From Amorphophallus konjac (taxonomy: Eukaryota > Streptophyta > Magnoliopsida > Alismatales > Araceae), in assembly GCA_022559845.1 (NCBI GenBank), contig CM040117.1, positions 18,500,856 to 18,564,855 on the forward strand: a stretch of DNA of 64,000 nt, written 5' to 3'. The notes under the pieces were generated by a model. The model worked only from the letters and a program-made list of their open reading frames with translations. It was not told the DNA's origin and ran no database searches. Positions 1-11,263 of this stretch are shown here, piece after piece. The position numbers and the translations under genes are program-made. Positions within the stretch are counted from its first letter, which is position 1, and every line of letters begins with the position of its first letter.

Positions 1-1109
1 GGTTTCCTTGTAGCCAAGACCTCTCCTGCCCATCCTTCTTCCCTTGGGTATGGGCTTGGTCATTCCTTGTAACTGTGCACCGAGGCCTCTCCCCGGTTGG
101 TAGCCCAGTTTCAGTATAATGTTCCAGCCTTTTGAGTCTCGGATCTGGGGCTTCATCTTGATATTAACTGGAGTAGTGATGGGCCTAGGAGGTGTATAAG
201 CCCAAGGGAAGTTTAAATCCAGCACTGATATGATGGGTCGGCTGCTTGGCCAAAGTGTAGGAAGGATCTGTTTTGAAATGGCCTTAACCGATTGCACTGT
301 AGATAGGCTTTTGACCTTGACGACCCTCCCTTAGAAAGGGAATTTGACGCACTGATGTGCGGTGGAGGGTACGGCACCGAGCGTATCCAGCCATGGATGA
401 CCCAAGATAGCCTTGAACATAGGGTCGATGTCTAGTACATAGAATTCCACGGCCATTGTAAGGGGTCAGAGCTCTGCTTGGATAGTGACCACCCCGTGAC
501 ATGCTCGCCTTGAGTTGTCATATGCTGCTATAGTGGTAGGGGTAGGTCGTAATAACTCTTCAGATATGTTGCAAGCTCGTAGGGTACTGAGTGGGCACAC
601 ATTGATTGAAGCCCCTGTGTCAACCAGTGCTGCTTCAATGCTGACTTTGTTCAGGGTGATTGTAATGCAGAGCGGCATTTTCCGAGCTTCCGGAAGTGCT
701 AGCTCAGATTCTGAAAACGTGATTGCCGGCCCTTTGGAAATAGTTGCTAGGGCCGTTGGTAAGCTGTCGACTGCCATATCTTCGCTAACCATCACTTTTT
801 GTAAGAAGTCCCTTAATGCATCCTGGTGAAGGGTAGACCTTTTAATCAGCTCCAGCACAGATATCTTGGTGGGTACTCGGTCCAGATGATGCAATAAGTC
901 ATACTGAGTGCCGGGCAGAGGTTCAGTTTCTTCTCGCTCGGCTGTTGGCTGAGAGGACTGGGGGTTGGAATTAGTAGGATAATTCCGATGAAATCACTTC
1001 CCGCTCCTTAGGGCGTAACTTGTAGCAGCCGCGGCATCGGTGTATAGTATGATGGGCCCTGCGGGGTGGATGAGCGGTGTAGGCTGTGTAGGGGAGATGA
1101 TTTGGTGGG
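1..1109 (-). pseudogene. Element A, left duplicate: gag-pro/G-patch fragment
   Basis: This minus-strand stretch encodes the C-terminal gag linker, the aspartic protease and the start of the G-patch region of a Tat-lineage Ty3/gypsy element. The protease reading (about 894-466) shows the catalytic motif LVDTGASINV. The G-patch reading runs from about 156 off the left edge. It matches 39541-40650 almost base for base; by eye I count about ten substitutions and one single-base indel (near 199). Stops interrupt the frame after the protease, so it is not functional. It ends at GTGGG (1105-1109), the target site where element B inserted. The rest of this A copy should lie to the left of the window. 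Confidence 0.9.
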
Positions 1110-1366
1110 TGTAGACACGCCATTCCTGACGTCTCCTGAGAAAGTCTCATATTACTATACGACGCCCCGCGACGGCTTACGCATTTCAAATCTCTTAAGT
1201 GCTTCCTTTTCTTGGGTCTTTCCCTGCCTTTTTCGGCATCCGGAATCGTCTCGTCACGGCATTCGGACGGCATCAACACCAGTCGGACGCATCAGAGGTT
1301 CCAAAACCAGGAAGGGTGTCTGCCGGGCAGCCGCCAACGCCTGAACTGAGGAGCCGGGTGGGTCTT

Positions 1367-1878
1367 TATGGGGGCGTCCAGGCCCCTGGACGCCCCCATA
1401 CTTTTAATTTATTTTTCAAAGCCCAGAACCAAATAAAAAATAATATATTAATGGAGGCGTCCAGGCCCCTGGACGCCTCCATAAAAATAAATATAAAAAC
1501 TATAAAATGTCAGCTTTGGCATAAAAACAAAACAAAAATATAAAATATATTTTCTTGGAGGCGTCCAGGACCCTGGACGCCTCCATCAACTCCCTCACGG
1601 GCGCCGCCCACCGAACGACGGGTTGTCGTGTGTGAAAAAAGCCAAATTATGGAGACGTCCAGCCAGCTGGACGCGCCCATTTCTGAATCACGAGGTGCCG
1701 CTCACAAAACCACGCGTTATGCCAAACCGCGTGCGGCCGTCGGTGGTGTTCGGTGGACCTGTTGGAGGCGTCCGGGGCCCTGGACGCCTCCACAAAAATA
1801 TTCTGAAAAAATGAATAAAAATAGAATAAAATATCTTTTTTACCCTGATGGAGGTGTCCAGGGTCCTGGACGCCTCCA
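1367..1878. repeat. Array of six palindromes in the U3 of the B LTR
   Basis: Six inverted repeats sit at 1367-1400, 1451-1482, 1556-1585, 1649-1680, 1763-1792 and 1849-1878, spaced about 80-110 bases apart in AT-rich DNA. The best has 16-base perfect arms (TATGGGGGCGTCCAGG and its complement) around two bases. The shared core is GGCGTCCAGG..CCTGGACGCC. The last copy ends 13 bases before the TATA box, so the array occupies the enhancer position. Palindromes in the other LTR copies lie at 31186-31697 and 40908-41419. Confidence 0.92.
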
Positions 1879-1891
1879 CCCTCCGGAGCCC

Positions 1892-1899
1892 TATAAATA
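1892..1899 (+). promoter_or_regulatory. TATA box of the B LTR promoter
   Basis: TATAAATA lies in the context GCCCTATAAATAGAGGCC, directly downstream of the palindrome array. Transcription would be expected to start about 25-35 bases downstream, defining the U3/R border near 1925. It is conserved in the other two LTR copies at 31711 and 41433. Confidence 0.75.
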
Positions 1900-2519
1900 G
1901 AGGCCCACCCCCTCAGTTCTGCAAAAGTTTCTAAGAGATCCGATAGGCTGCCGGAGCCCAGAGGCTACCGGAGTCATTTCTAACCCGTGGGGTCTTTTGT
2001 AGGTGGAGGTTCTGTCGGCTTCTCGGGTGCCCACGCTCGCGAGAGGAAGGTCGTCTTCATCCACCACGCTTCCACGTCGTCCCTACGTTGCCGGAGCTCC
2101 GCCGGATCTCGCCCTCGGCTCATCCAATAAGCCTTTTCTTCCCCTTTTTCTCCATAGTTCTTTACATTCATCATACTACATCCTCTATCTCCCTACATAA
2201 GGGCGCCGTCTCTTGCAGACTTCTTGCATTCATCATCGCATTTTCCTCCTACTCGAGTCCGAGAGGGGTTTAAAATCACACCAACCAGGTGTGTGTCAGG
2301 TCACGATCTCGTTACTTTTATTGCAAGGAATTGTTACTACACTGCCATTTTCTAATTCCGTTCGTTTATTGTCTACTATTTTGCAAGGGTAACCAAGGAA
2401 AGCCCTCTCCGTCGGCCGGCTGAAGGGGGAGGAAGAAGCAACCCGCCATCTCTCGCTCTTGAGGTAGGCGCGATCACTTTCTTTATTTTGGGGTCTTTTG
2501 GCCCCTGGCGATCACATCT

Positions 2520-2985
2520 TGTTCTCGAGGCCGCGGCGAGTAATTTCCCCAATGGCCGTTTAAATTCCCGTTCTTATATTCTCTTTATATTCTGTTATAT
2601 TCTGCTCATATTCTCGAGGCCGCGGCGAGTCACTTCCCCAATGGCCGTTTAAATTCCCGTTCTTATATGTTATATTCTTATCTATTCATATTCTCAAGGC
2701 CGCGGCGAGTCACTTCCCCAATGGCCGTTTAAATTCCCGTTCTTATATGTTATATTCTTATCTATTCATATTCTCGAGGCCGCGGTGAGTCACTTCCCCA
2801 ATGGCCGTTTAAATTCCCGCTCTTATATTCTCTTTATATTTTGCTATATTCTTATCTGCTCATACTCTCGAGGCCGCGGCGAGTCACTTCCCCAATGGCC
2901 GTTTCAATTCTTGCTATTTAATTTCTGCACCATTCCCGTCCCCCCGAGGCCGCGGCGAGTCACTTCCCGCTATGGCCGTTTAACC
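2520..2985 (+). repeat. GC-rich tandem repeat in R/U5 of the B LTR, six units
   Basis: Units of about 80-93 bp each contain GAGGCCGCGGCGAGTCACTT followed by CCCCAATGGCCGTTT and an AT-rich TTCTTATAT tract. Six are seen here and five in each of the other two LTRs, so unit number changed by slippage or unequal exchange. The region lies downstream of the predicted start site and would be transcribed. Confidence 0.85.
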
Positions 2986-3148
2986 CCCATATCTTGCTAT
3001 ATTACATTTGTCTCGGTCGCCCCGCCGGAGCAATCTCCCATGGTGGCCCCTTCCCTCTTCTCTTATTTCTGTGTTGCAGCAAACCAAAGAGGAGCCCGCG
3101 CTCTCCGCGTCTTCTTCGCTCCCCGAACCGCGTGACGTCGCTCACAGA

Positions 3149-3166
3149 TTGGCGATCACGGTGGGA
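3149..3166 (+). other. Primer binding site of element B
   Basis: TTGGCGATCACGGTGGGA begins two bases after the LTR. The same string, on the minus strand, follows the 5' LTR of element A (46113-46130), which confirms it as the primer site. It differs from the initiator-Met site TGGTATCAGAGC used by C and G. The TGGCGA start resembles other Tat elements, but I could not identify the tRNA. Confidence 0.85.
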
Positions 3167-3663
3167 CTTCTACTGCTTCCTTTCGACTACCCTTGCAAGT
3201 TCGGCACCATCCGTGCCTCTCCACCTTGGCGCCCGCGCGCGCCCCCGTTGTGCTCACGGCAGCACTGTCAGTTGTGATTGGTTGTTTGTTTATTATATGT
3301 CTGTTATTTCTGTTGTTTTCCCACTCCATATCTCTGTCAGCATTTCATTGCATGCATCCATCCCTCTTTTCTATCCTTTTTTCATTTTTTTGAGGATCAC
3401 CCTGTCCCGGTGAAGGAAGGACTCTCCGTTTAGGAATTTCTCTCAACGGACTAGAATCTCCTACACTGGGACCTCCGTAAGTCCCCGACATTGAAGAATC
3501 TCCTCTTCGTTCACTGGGCTGGTTGTACCATTGAAGTTCCCCGGAGTTAGTCATTTCATTCATGGTGAGACGAGAGACCCTAGCTGACACGGCGGTGAAA
3601 CAAAAATAAACTAGGGTCCCTATTTTGTGTGAACTTCGGATCTCGCTAAAAACACAAAAAAAT
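3167..3663 (+). other. 5' leader of element B, first part
   Basis: This is untranslated leader between the primer site and insertion E; it resumes at 7401-7480 just before gag. I see no supported gene. A stretch near 3400-3480 (CACCCTGTCCCGGTGAAGG and following) is mildly GC-rich. Insertion E split it at AAAAT (3659-3663). Confidence 0.7.
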
Positions 3664-3829
3664 TGTAGCACCCTTTAAAAAAAATGAAAAAAAAAATTTA
3701 TTATTATTAATATTTGCCACAAAAAAAATTAAATAAACTCTTTAGGAAGTTTATGTAAGAAGTGGAAACGAAGTTATCATATGTAAAGATTAATACCTTA
3801 AACCATTTTGAGCAGATTTGAACTGCAGA

Positions 3830-4240
3830 GTCGACCCTGCCAGTTCACCGCGTTGACGCAGTACTGTTCATCGCGTTGACGCGATGAACTGATGAGTCAA
3901 CCCTGTGAACTGGAAATGAACTGATGAGTCGACCCTGCCAGTTCACCGCGTTGACGCAGTACTGTTCATCGCGTTGACGCAGTACTGTTCACATGAACTG
4001 ATGAGTCGACCCTGCCTGTTGGAAGGGTTGACGCAGTACTGTTCACATAAACTGATGAGTCGACCCTGCCAGTTGGAAGGGTTGACGCAGTACTGTTCAC
4101 ATGAACTGATGAGTCGACCCTGCCTGTTGGAAGGGTTGACGCAGTACTGTTCACATGAATTGATGAGTCGACCCTGTCTATTGGAAGGGTTGACGCAGTA
4201 CTGTTCACATGAACTGATGAGTCGACCCTGTTATGTTATG
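3830..4240. repeat. GTTGACGC-type palindromes and a ~54-bp tandem array in LTR E
   Basis: A perfect palindrome GTTCATCGCGT-TG-ACGCGATGAAC lies at 3866-3889. It is followed by about five units of ~54 bp, each carrying GGGTTGACGCAGTACTGTTC and GAACTGATGAGTCGACCCTG. The units differ by only a few bases, which points to recent amplification. Confidence 0.85.
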
Positions 4241-4261
4241 TAAAGGTTATTCACTTAACAA

Positions 4262-4338
4262 GTGGCTTCCTAGTGTAGTTGGTTAAGTGACTTGCCTTTC
4301 AACCCAATGACCAGGGTTCAAATCCTAGCATCCACCAT
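4262..4338 (+). other. tRNA-like (SINE-head-like) sequence in LTR E
   Basis: The A-box-like TAGTGTAGTTGG (4271-4282) and B-box GGTTCAAATCC (4315-4325) are spaced as in a tRNA gene. The 5' GTGG can pair with CCAC just before CCA at the 3' end. The T-arm pairs at four of five positions. Acceptor pairing beyond four bases is poor and I can assign no clear anticodon, so this is a tRNA relic or SINE-type head rather than a working tRNA gene. Confidence 0.55.
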
Positions 4339-4639
4339 GTATCTACCCTTTTTGCCAAATAATTATATGTTATAAGCTAATCTTGCACTTACGAATTGGG
4401 CCATGGGTTATATGTCCAAACAATTGTCTCTTATCTCTCCAGCCTATCTCTTATCTCTCCAGCCTGTGCAAGCTGTAAAGACTCATTATTTCAGATCTTG
4501 TCCCCTATCCGTTCATACTAGACCCTATAACATCCCCTTTTGCTACCCCATTCCCATTCTAGCTTAGCTAAAGGTTGGGGCAAAGCTCTGCTAGAAGGGG
4601 TCTGCTGCTACGAACTTCACAGAGGTAGGTGTTCTCAAC

Positions 4640-5380
4640 TTTTAACTAAATTAGTAGCTAATCTAGGATGATTAGTCTAGGCCTTTAGTATTAGGCTCAT
4701 TTCCATGCGATGTTTAGTGTTTATAAAGCATGTGTTGGCTTAAATCTAGGATGATTAGCATATATTAACTTCATACCTAAGATAATTAGCATGTATTAAC
4801 TTTATACCCAGAATAATTAGCAAGTATTAGCAAGTATTAGTGTCATATCTAGGATGATTAACATGTGTTGGCTTAAATCTGAAATGATTAGCATGTATTA
4901 GCCTTATACCGAAAATAATTAGCAAGTATTAGCAAGCATTAGTCTCATATCTAGAATGATTAACATGTATTGGCTTAAATCTAGGATGATTAGCATATAT
5001 TGACTTCATACCTAAGATAATTAGCATGTATTAACTTTATACCCAGAATAATTAGCAAGTATTAGCAAGTATTAGTGTCATATCTTGGATGATTAACATG
5101 TGTTGGCTTAAATCTGAAATGATTAGCATGTATTAGCCTTATACCGAAAATAATTAGCAAGCATTAGCAAGCATTAGTCTCATATCTAGAATGATTACCA
5201 TGTATTGGCTTAAATCTAGGATGATTAGCATATATTAACTTCATACCTAAGATAATTAGCATGTATTAACTTTATACCCAGAAGAATTAGCAAGTATTAG
5301 TATCATATCTAGAATGATTAACATATGTTGGCTTAAATCTGAGATGATTAGCATGTAGTAGCTAGTATCTATATTTGATA
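4640..5380. repeat. AT-rich minisatellite with ~235-bp higher-order unit in LTR E
   Basis: Short units built on GATTAGCATGTATT and TTAGCAAGTATTAG recur throughout. They are organised in a larger unit of about 235 bp whose landmark TAAATCTAGGATGATTAGCA appears near 4741, 4977 and 5213. The third unit is shortened. Confidence 0.85.
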
Positions 5381-5885
5381 TAGTTCATGCTTTAGTAAAG
5401 GGCCTGTCATTATGTCAATTTCTGTGAAACTAAAACCTGAAATAGTGAAAGAAGAAATTGTAGTCAAGAGGATGAAAAATGTGGAAAAGAGACCAAGTTG
5501 AAAAAGACCAAGAAATTATATTAAAAATAGGGGGGGTTCTAAGAAGGAGAATAACGAAGAATCTAGAGAGAATGAGAGTACATGATAGAAGAGAAAATCG
5601 TAGATTGGAATGTTAGAAAGAAGTTTTATGAAGAGTGCAGAGAGAGAAAATGAGAGGAAGAAGGTGAAAAATGTGAAAAACCGAGATCTATAGGCATATG
5701 TGAACAGTTACTGAGTAAAAAAAAATAGAACCTTAGAAAATTAATTATAACTTAAAAACTAAGAAGAATTGGAGGTCATGGTAGAAGAATAAAATCTACA
5801 TCTATAAGAGAAGAAGAACTTTTGTGAAGAACTCAGAGTGAAAAGAGGATTGAAAGGGCATGAAAACTGGGAAACAAAAGAAAGT

Positions 5886-6125
5886 ATCGACCCTGCCAAT
5901 TCATCGCGTTGACGCGATGAACTGATGAGTCGACCCTGCCAGTTCATCGCGTTGACGCGATGAACTGATGAGTCGACGTAGCCTGTTGACAGGGTCGACG
6001 CAGTGACCCTGCCTGTTGACAGGGTCGACCTTGTCTGTTCACTGCGTTGACGCTGTGAACTGATGGGTTGACGCGATGAACTGATGAGTTGACGCGATGG
6101 ACTATTGAGTCGACCCAGCTAGCTC
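5886..6125. repeat. Second palindrome cluster in LTR E
   Basis: The palindrome GTTCATCGCGT-TG-ACGCGATGAAC recurs (a perfect copy at 5942-5965, a near copy just before). It is mixed with GTCGACCCTG / CAGGGTCGAC inverted pairs. The motif matches the first cluster at 3830-4240, 1.7 kb away. Confidence 0.85.
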
Positions 6126-7480
6126 ATTACGTTAACGTGATCATTAGGCTTTCACTTTTGCCATCTCCACTGACAGATGGCAGTCGGAGAGGTGATTTTA
6201 ACTCCTGACAGGGTCCTCTGAACCCTGTATAATTCCCAGGAAGGGCATCCCACAGTGAGGGTGTCATTTCCAAAATTGTCAGGTGGCCTATAAGGCACCT
6301 CTCTTATCTAGTTTTTCCGTGTATCAAACGTTACTGGTTTCCACTCCTAGTTCATCCCTACACATCAATGCGCCCTTGGATTCCATTCCATAATTCCACC
6401 TTATATATCATACTGGTCAAACCTTGAAATTCCATATTGGCTATAAATGAGAGTGGATGTCAACATACATGATGAATGCTGTGCATATAGGGCCCGGTCT
6501 GGTCCTGGGGGGAGCACCCGAAGGTACTTGTGCCCATGGGAGTTTATTGACCACGGTGTTTGGCATTGCACCGAAGTACTTGCTTGCTAGACTTTAGACA
6601 TTCCACTCATTCTCATGATATTACTTGATTGATTGACTTGAGATCCGCAAAAGGGTAAAAGTGCTTACTTGAATGCATTATAAATAGCCAATTCCAGTTA
6701 TACATACTTGAAACTACTTTGCTTACTATTGCTAGCTTGAATAACATGTTTCTACTCAGTTACTAGCTTGAATAACATGTTGCTATTCAGTTATCACTGA
6801 CTTGACATCATTTACTATCACTTGCCACTGCTGCTTGAAATTGTGAAATCTATACTCTCACTTTCTACTCCCGTCGATTTTACAATTCTTTGATATCTAT
6901 CTGTCTGCATGCATAGGTTACGTACATTAAATGAATGTGTAATTCACTTAAAGCATGTTAAAATTTGAGATGTAAATCCTACTGAGCGATTCGCTCATCT
7001 AGTTGTTTTCTAACCTTTCCAGGAAATTCAGATATCAGCCAGAACTCGGGAGGGAATGAGTCGGAGTGATGAGTGTAAAAATAGAGTTATCTTGTTATCT
7101 TGTAAATTGTGCTTGTGTAAATGGTGTTATTGTAATTTCATTTATGTCAGTCATATCAAGTTATGTCAGACGTCAGCTGTATTAGTCCAATAATTGTAAT
7201 AAGGGCTTGAAGCCTAGTAGTTGGACTTGGATATGTATGTAATTGTCATTGGGTTAGTTGTATTAATTGTCAGCTCATCCTAATTGTATTAACTTCGAGT
7301 TAAATCTTAGTTATTTGCGCACTCTGATATTTACAAGATTGACACGATCTATATAGACGCGTCACGCCTCCGGGTAATCTTCCGCGCTCGGGGCGTGACA
7401 AAAATCATCAAAATCAAAACACAAAAAAGGCGTAAAGGCATCCACTTGTTTGATAATCTCTGCTACATGCTTGCTAGTGT

Positions 7481-10400
7481 ATGTTTTTGCGTTCTGGGAA
7501 AACTGTGAGCATGGCTCACGAGTCCATTGAGGAGAACCACCCTAGTCGTGGTTTTTCAGCCGACCCGCGAGTCTATGCTATGGACTCGGGTCCTTCTCAT
7601 GAGCCCTCGCATGAGGTGCAGGTTATTACCGGGGACACGTCCCCACCACATGATATCTCTTCCTTACTGGGCATCCTCGCCAACACGGAGCTTACCTCTG
7701 AACAGCTCCGGGCCTTCCAGGCCATTCTGAAGAGGAAATCTATTTCCCCCACGCCCCAGGAATCAACTCCGGCCATCGCACCTCTCCAAGAGTCCGTGCA
7801 GGCCATTCCATCTCCTTCATTGGCGCAAGCCATCTAGTCTCCCTCGCTTCAAGGACAAGCGAGCCAACAACCACCCTCATTCCAGTTCCCGTCACAATCT
7901 CAAACTCCCGTTGTTCCCCACACACCGCTTCAGCCAGGGCCAACTGTCGGCGGTCCGACAGCTCCCTCTCATTCCGGGTTCCCCCCTCAAGTCTCCAGGA
8001 GACAGTTTCTCCCCCAGTGGCAAGTGCCACCTTCACCTCTAGAGGAGCTCGCCCAATCGCTCCTCAATAGGTTCAATCGCATGGATGAGCAGTTTCAAAA
8101 TCTGAGAAGGATGGTGGACGTGAAAGCCACCCCGGAGGTTGCTTTGCCAATCCTTCCCGTCATTCATCTTCCTCCCTCCGAAATGCCCACGTACCGCAGA
8201 TAAAATGGTACCGGCAACCCCTTCATTCACCTCAAGGATTTCATGTATGAATCCTCCTATTGGCAAAACGATTAGAGGTCCTTGGCATACCTCTTTCGGA
8301 GATCATTGGATGGTCCCACGCTAGAGTGGTTCTATTCTTTGGAGCCCCGCGAGGCCGAGAATTTTGAAATAGTCCAGAGAAGGTTCTTGCAGAAATATAG
8401 GGATAGGGTCGGTCCCTCACTCTCCATTACCGACCTAGTGGCCGAAAAGATGAAGCCTGATGAGGATTTTGTCCGCTATGCTGATAGATGGAGGTCTCTG
8501 GCGGAAAGAATAAGGGATACCCTCTCCGAGCCCGAACAAGTGAAGATGATTGTGTCTAATGCAACCCCACAGTTCAGACATGTCCTGGCCATGAATAAAC
8601 TTACTACAATGGAGGAACTCTATGAAAGGGCCCGGTACATCCAAACCCAGTTAAAAGACTCCCCCATTATGAACATGTTTGAGTCACCGAAGCCCAAAGT
8701 GGTCAGAAAGACAGGCGCTGGTGTCCCGGGCGGAGCCACAGAAGGGGTCGTGACAAATGAGCAAGTGGGTGCGGTCAACAATGCCAACTATGCAGTCAAC
8801 CCAAGGCCTCCACAAACGTCCCGACTTCCCCTCCAACCAGGTCCTTTCCCTCTTCGTCCTCCACCCCAAAATAATCCACCCCAGGATAATATGCCTCCAT
8901 TACGTCAACCCCAGCAACAACAACCACAACCTCAGCAACAACAACCACCGCTTTAGTACAACCAAGTTCCACCCCCGGGGAACTATGGTCCCCAACAGCA
9001 ACAAAGGAGGCCGCTCGGTCCCAAGAGAGCCTACTATCCACCATTGCCAGAAACCTTAGCAGACATTTTTAATGCCCTCATGGCATCAAACCAACTCGCC
9101 CTACCCAGAGAAAGGCCTGTGTGGCCCCCAAATGTTGATACCTCCAAATACTGCGTCTACCACAGGCAGCCAGGACACACAGTAGATTACTGCTTCCATT
9201 TCAAAGATTACATCCACAATATGAATGATGAACATCAAATAGATTGGGATGAAATGAGATGATACGTCGCCGCTCTTAAGGCTAGGAGACCTCCTCATAG
9301 GCCACATCAGCAGTTACAATAGCAGCAGCAGCAGCAACCACAACAACAACAACAGCCTCAGCAGGCCCCACAACAACAGCCCGACATGGGCATAATCCAG
9401 AATCCATTACCGGAGCACCAACAGCCCAATCATCAGGTTAACCCCATCTCCTCCTTCCCGGAAGTCGGGCGAGAGCAGGTGTGGCACCAGGAAAGTACCT
9501 CCATTCTTTCTACCGCCAATCCTATCATCACGCAACACCCTTGCCTTGCCCGGGTAGCACCTCTCTCTCATCAACCCGCGTCAGTATCACCTTCACCATT
9601 TCCACTACCATTACGCCCTCTCATCCGTACCCTGATCCCCTATCAACCGACACTCTCCACTACGCCTTCACACCCTCTCATCTTCTCCCACTCCCCCACT
9701 TTACCATCCACCTCCACCACATTTACCCCTACGCCTTCTAAACCCCTTATCATCCGTCAACCATACATAACCCTGTCTTTCTCCACCGTATCACCACTAA
9801 TGCCTTCAAAACCACTCATTACCCATCACCCACCTCAAAATCATTGCCCGCTTCAAGCCCTACCCACTTCTACTTCGTCTCCACCTCCACCTTCCAGACC
9901 CCTTATCCTTCATAATCCGCGTGATATCCCCTCTACCTCCACCATGCCTCTACCTAACAAACCCCTCATCAGAATCCCTGCTCCCGTCATCACCCCTGCT
10001 TCATCAACCATTCCTCCACCACTACCCCTCAAATCCCTGTTAAAACCCACTGCTACCCCCACAGAGGTACAAAAGCCGCAGGCAATGGTGCTCCGGAGTG
10101 GAAGGATTTTTCACAAGGTTTTCCCCCACAACAGTCAGAATCCTGAGCAATCTCAGCCAGAGAAGGATGATGGAGAACAACCAGAAAGGGCTATCCCTAG
10201 AACACAGTATGATCTATTGAAACACTTGGACAAGACGCCTGCTCGGATCTCCATCCTGGAGCTACTTCAAAGATCCACATCTCACCAGGCAGCCTTAATG
10301 GAGTACCTTCAAAGGGTCATGGTGAATGAGGACCTCCCTGTAGAAAAGATCTCTACCATCCTGACCCCAACGGACACACAACCGGCCATCATGTTCCACA

Positions 10401-11263
10401 ACTACGAGCTCGCTCCCAAGGAAGCTCGAAAATATGCACTGTGCATTTCAATAAAAATTAATGGGGTATCCATAAACCCGTGTCTTGTGGACACGGGTGC
10501 GTCCATAAATGTGATCTCCATGGACACCCTTCAGTTGTGTGGGGTCAACGAGGAACAAATAAGACCTTCCTCGATCACGGTCACGGCTTATGACAATAGC
10601 AAAAGGCCGCCACAGGGGATGATTATTCTGAAGACAGAACTAGGCCCCATGTCAATTCCCACGGAATTCCATGTCCTCGACATGGACCCCACATTCAAGG
10701 CTATACTGGGTCGCCCTTACATCGAAGCCATGGACGCTGTGCCTTCCACCAACCATCAGTGCCTGAAGTTTCCTTACAATGGGAGGATTATTAAAGTGGT
10801 CAGTACACCTGTCCTTCACACAGTGGATGCTATCAACACCTCTCTGCCCTCTGTGTGGCCATCTCATCGCCCCATATTGTCATTGTTGGACGTGCATGAT
10901 CTATCTCACGTTCCACTAGCACCAAAGGAGCCGGTCAGGACAACCGCAACATCATATCTCCCTTTTCACTCCAAAGGTTGGGAGATTATGAGGAACATCG
11001 GCTATCAACAGGGTAAAGGTCTGGGCGCACAATTACAGGGTATGCTCAAACCGCCAAAGGAAATTAGGCCGAACCGCAGGTTTGGCCTAGGCTTGAAAGG
11101 ACCGTTCGAGGCGGATTGGAAGCCCCTCACATGGACTCTATCAAACCACTTCAACAGAGGGCCCGTTGTTCAGATGGGAGATTACCCACGAGAAGCATAT
11201 GGGAGATCACATGCTGTATATTTGGCTGAAAAATGTCTGAGGATCACCAAAAGAGGCAAGATC
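7481..11263 (+). pseudogene. Element B gag-protease-G-patch region, decayed
   Basis: One frame holds the gag-pro part of the polyprotein. It starts MFLRSGKTVS and includes the capsid block AYLFRRSLDGPTLEWFYSLE (near 8285), a CHHC zinc knuckle with YCVYHRQPGH (near 9150), a proline-rich linker, protease motif LVDTGASINV (10484 on), and a G-patch with GYQQGKGLG (about 10970-11100). Six in-frame stops fall in gag: TAG 7835, TAA 8201, TAG 8273, TAG 8954, TGA 9260 and TAG 9320. Protease and G-patch are open until the CACTA cuts the frame at 11263. Without the CACTA the frame continues into pol, with one further TAG before 17542. Confidence 0.92.

Larger units (their letters stand above)
1110..3146 (+). 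repeat. 5' LTR of element B
   Basis: The LTR runs from TGTAGACACG to GACGTCGCTCACA (TG...CA), is 2037 bp long and is followed at once by a primer binding site. Two other copies are present: 30929-32801 (3' LTR, truncated) and 40651-42607 (solo). This copy has six GC-rich tandem units near its 3' end against five in the others, which explains its extra 80 bp. It shows about a dozen differences from the 3' LTR over the first ~800 bases, counted by eye. Confidence 0.95.
3664..7400 (+). mobile_element. Element E: 3.7 kb solo LTR inserted in the leader of B
   Basis: Ends are TGTAGCACCC and GGGGCGTGACA (TG...CA), flanked by a perfect 5-base duplication AAAAT (3659-3663 and 7401-7405). The length and termini resemble Tekay/Del chromovirus LTRs. 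No internal coding region is present, so it is a solo LTR left by LTR-LTR recombination. Inside are a 54-bp array, a tRNA-like segment, a ~235-bp higher-order repeat and palindrome clusters. Positions 6130-7400 hold no repeats or genes that I recognise. Orientation follows the TG...CA and GGGGCGTGACA end and is therefore likely +. Confidence 0.9.

Noticed and set aside
284..502. 72-codon frame on the minus strand (also 39825-40043)
   Set aside because: It is a shadow frame of the A protease region; the protease frame with DTGA explains this DNA.
1199..1900. Short plus-strand frames in the B LTR (also near 31018 and 40740)
   Set aside because: They repeat in all three LTRs because the LTR repeats. 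They cross the palindromes and U3, upstream of the transcription start.
3885..4230. Repeated CTGATGAG, the hammerhead ribozyme core box
   Set aside because: The GAAA box and a pairing stem II are absent in nearly all units. The one nearby GGAAAT (about 3912) does not give a proper stem. The word is simply part of the GAACTGATGAGTCGACC repeat.
3830..4240. CRISPR-like direct repeats
   Set aside because: The units are contiguous tandem repeats without unique spacers, in a plant LTR.
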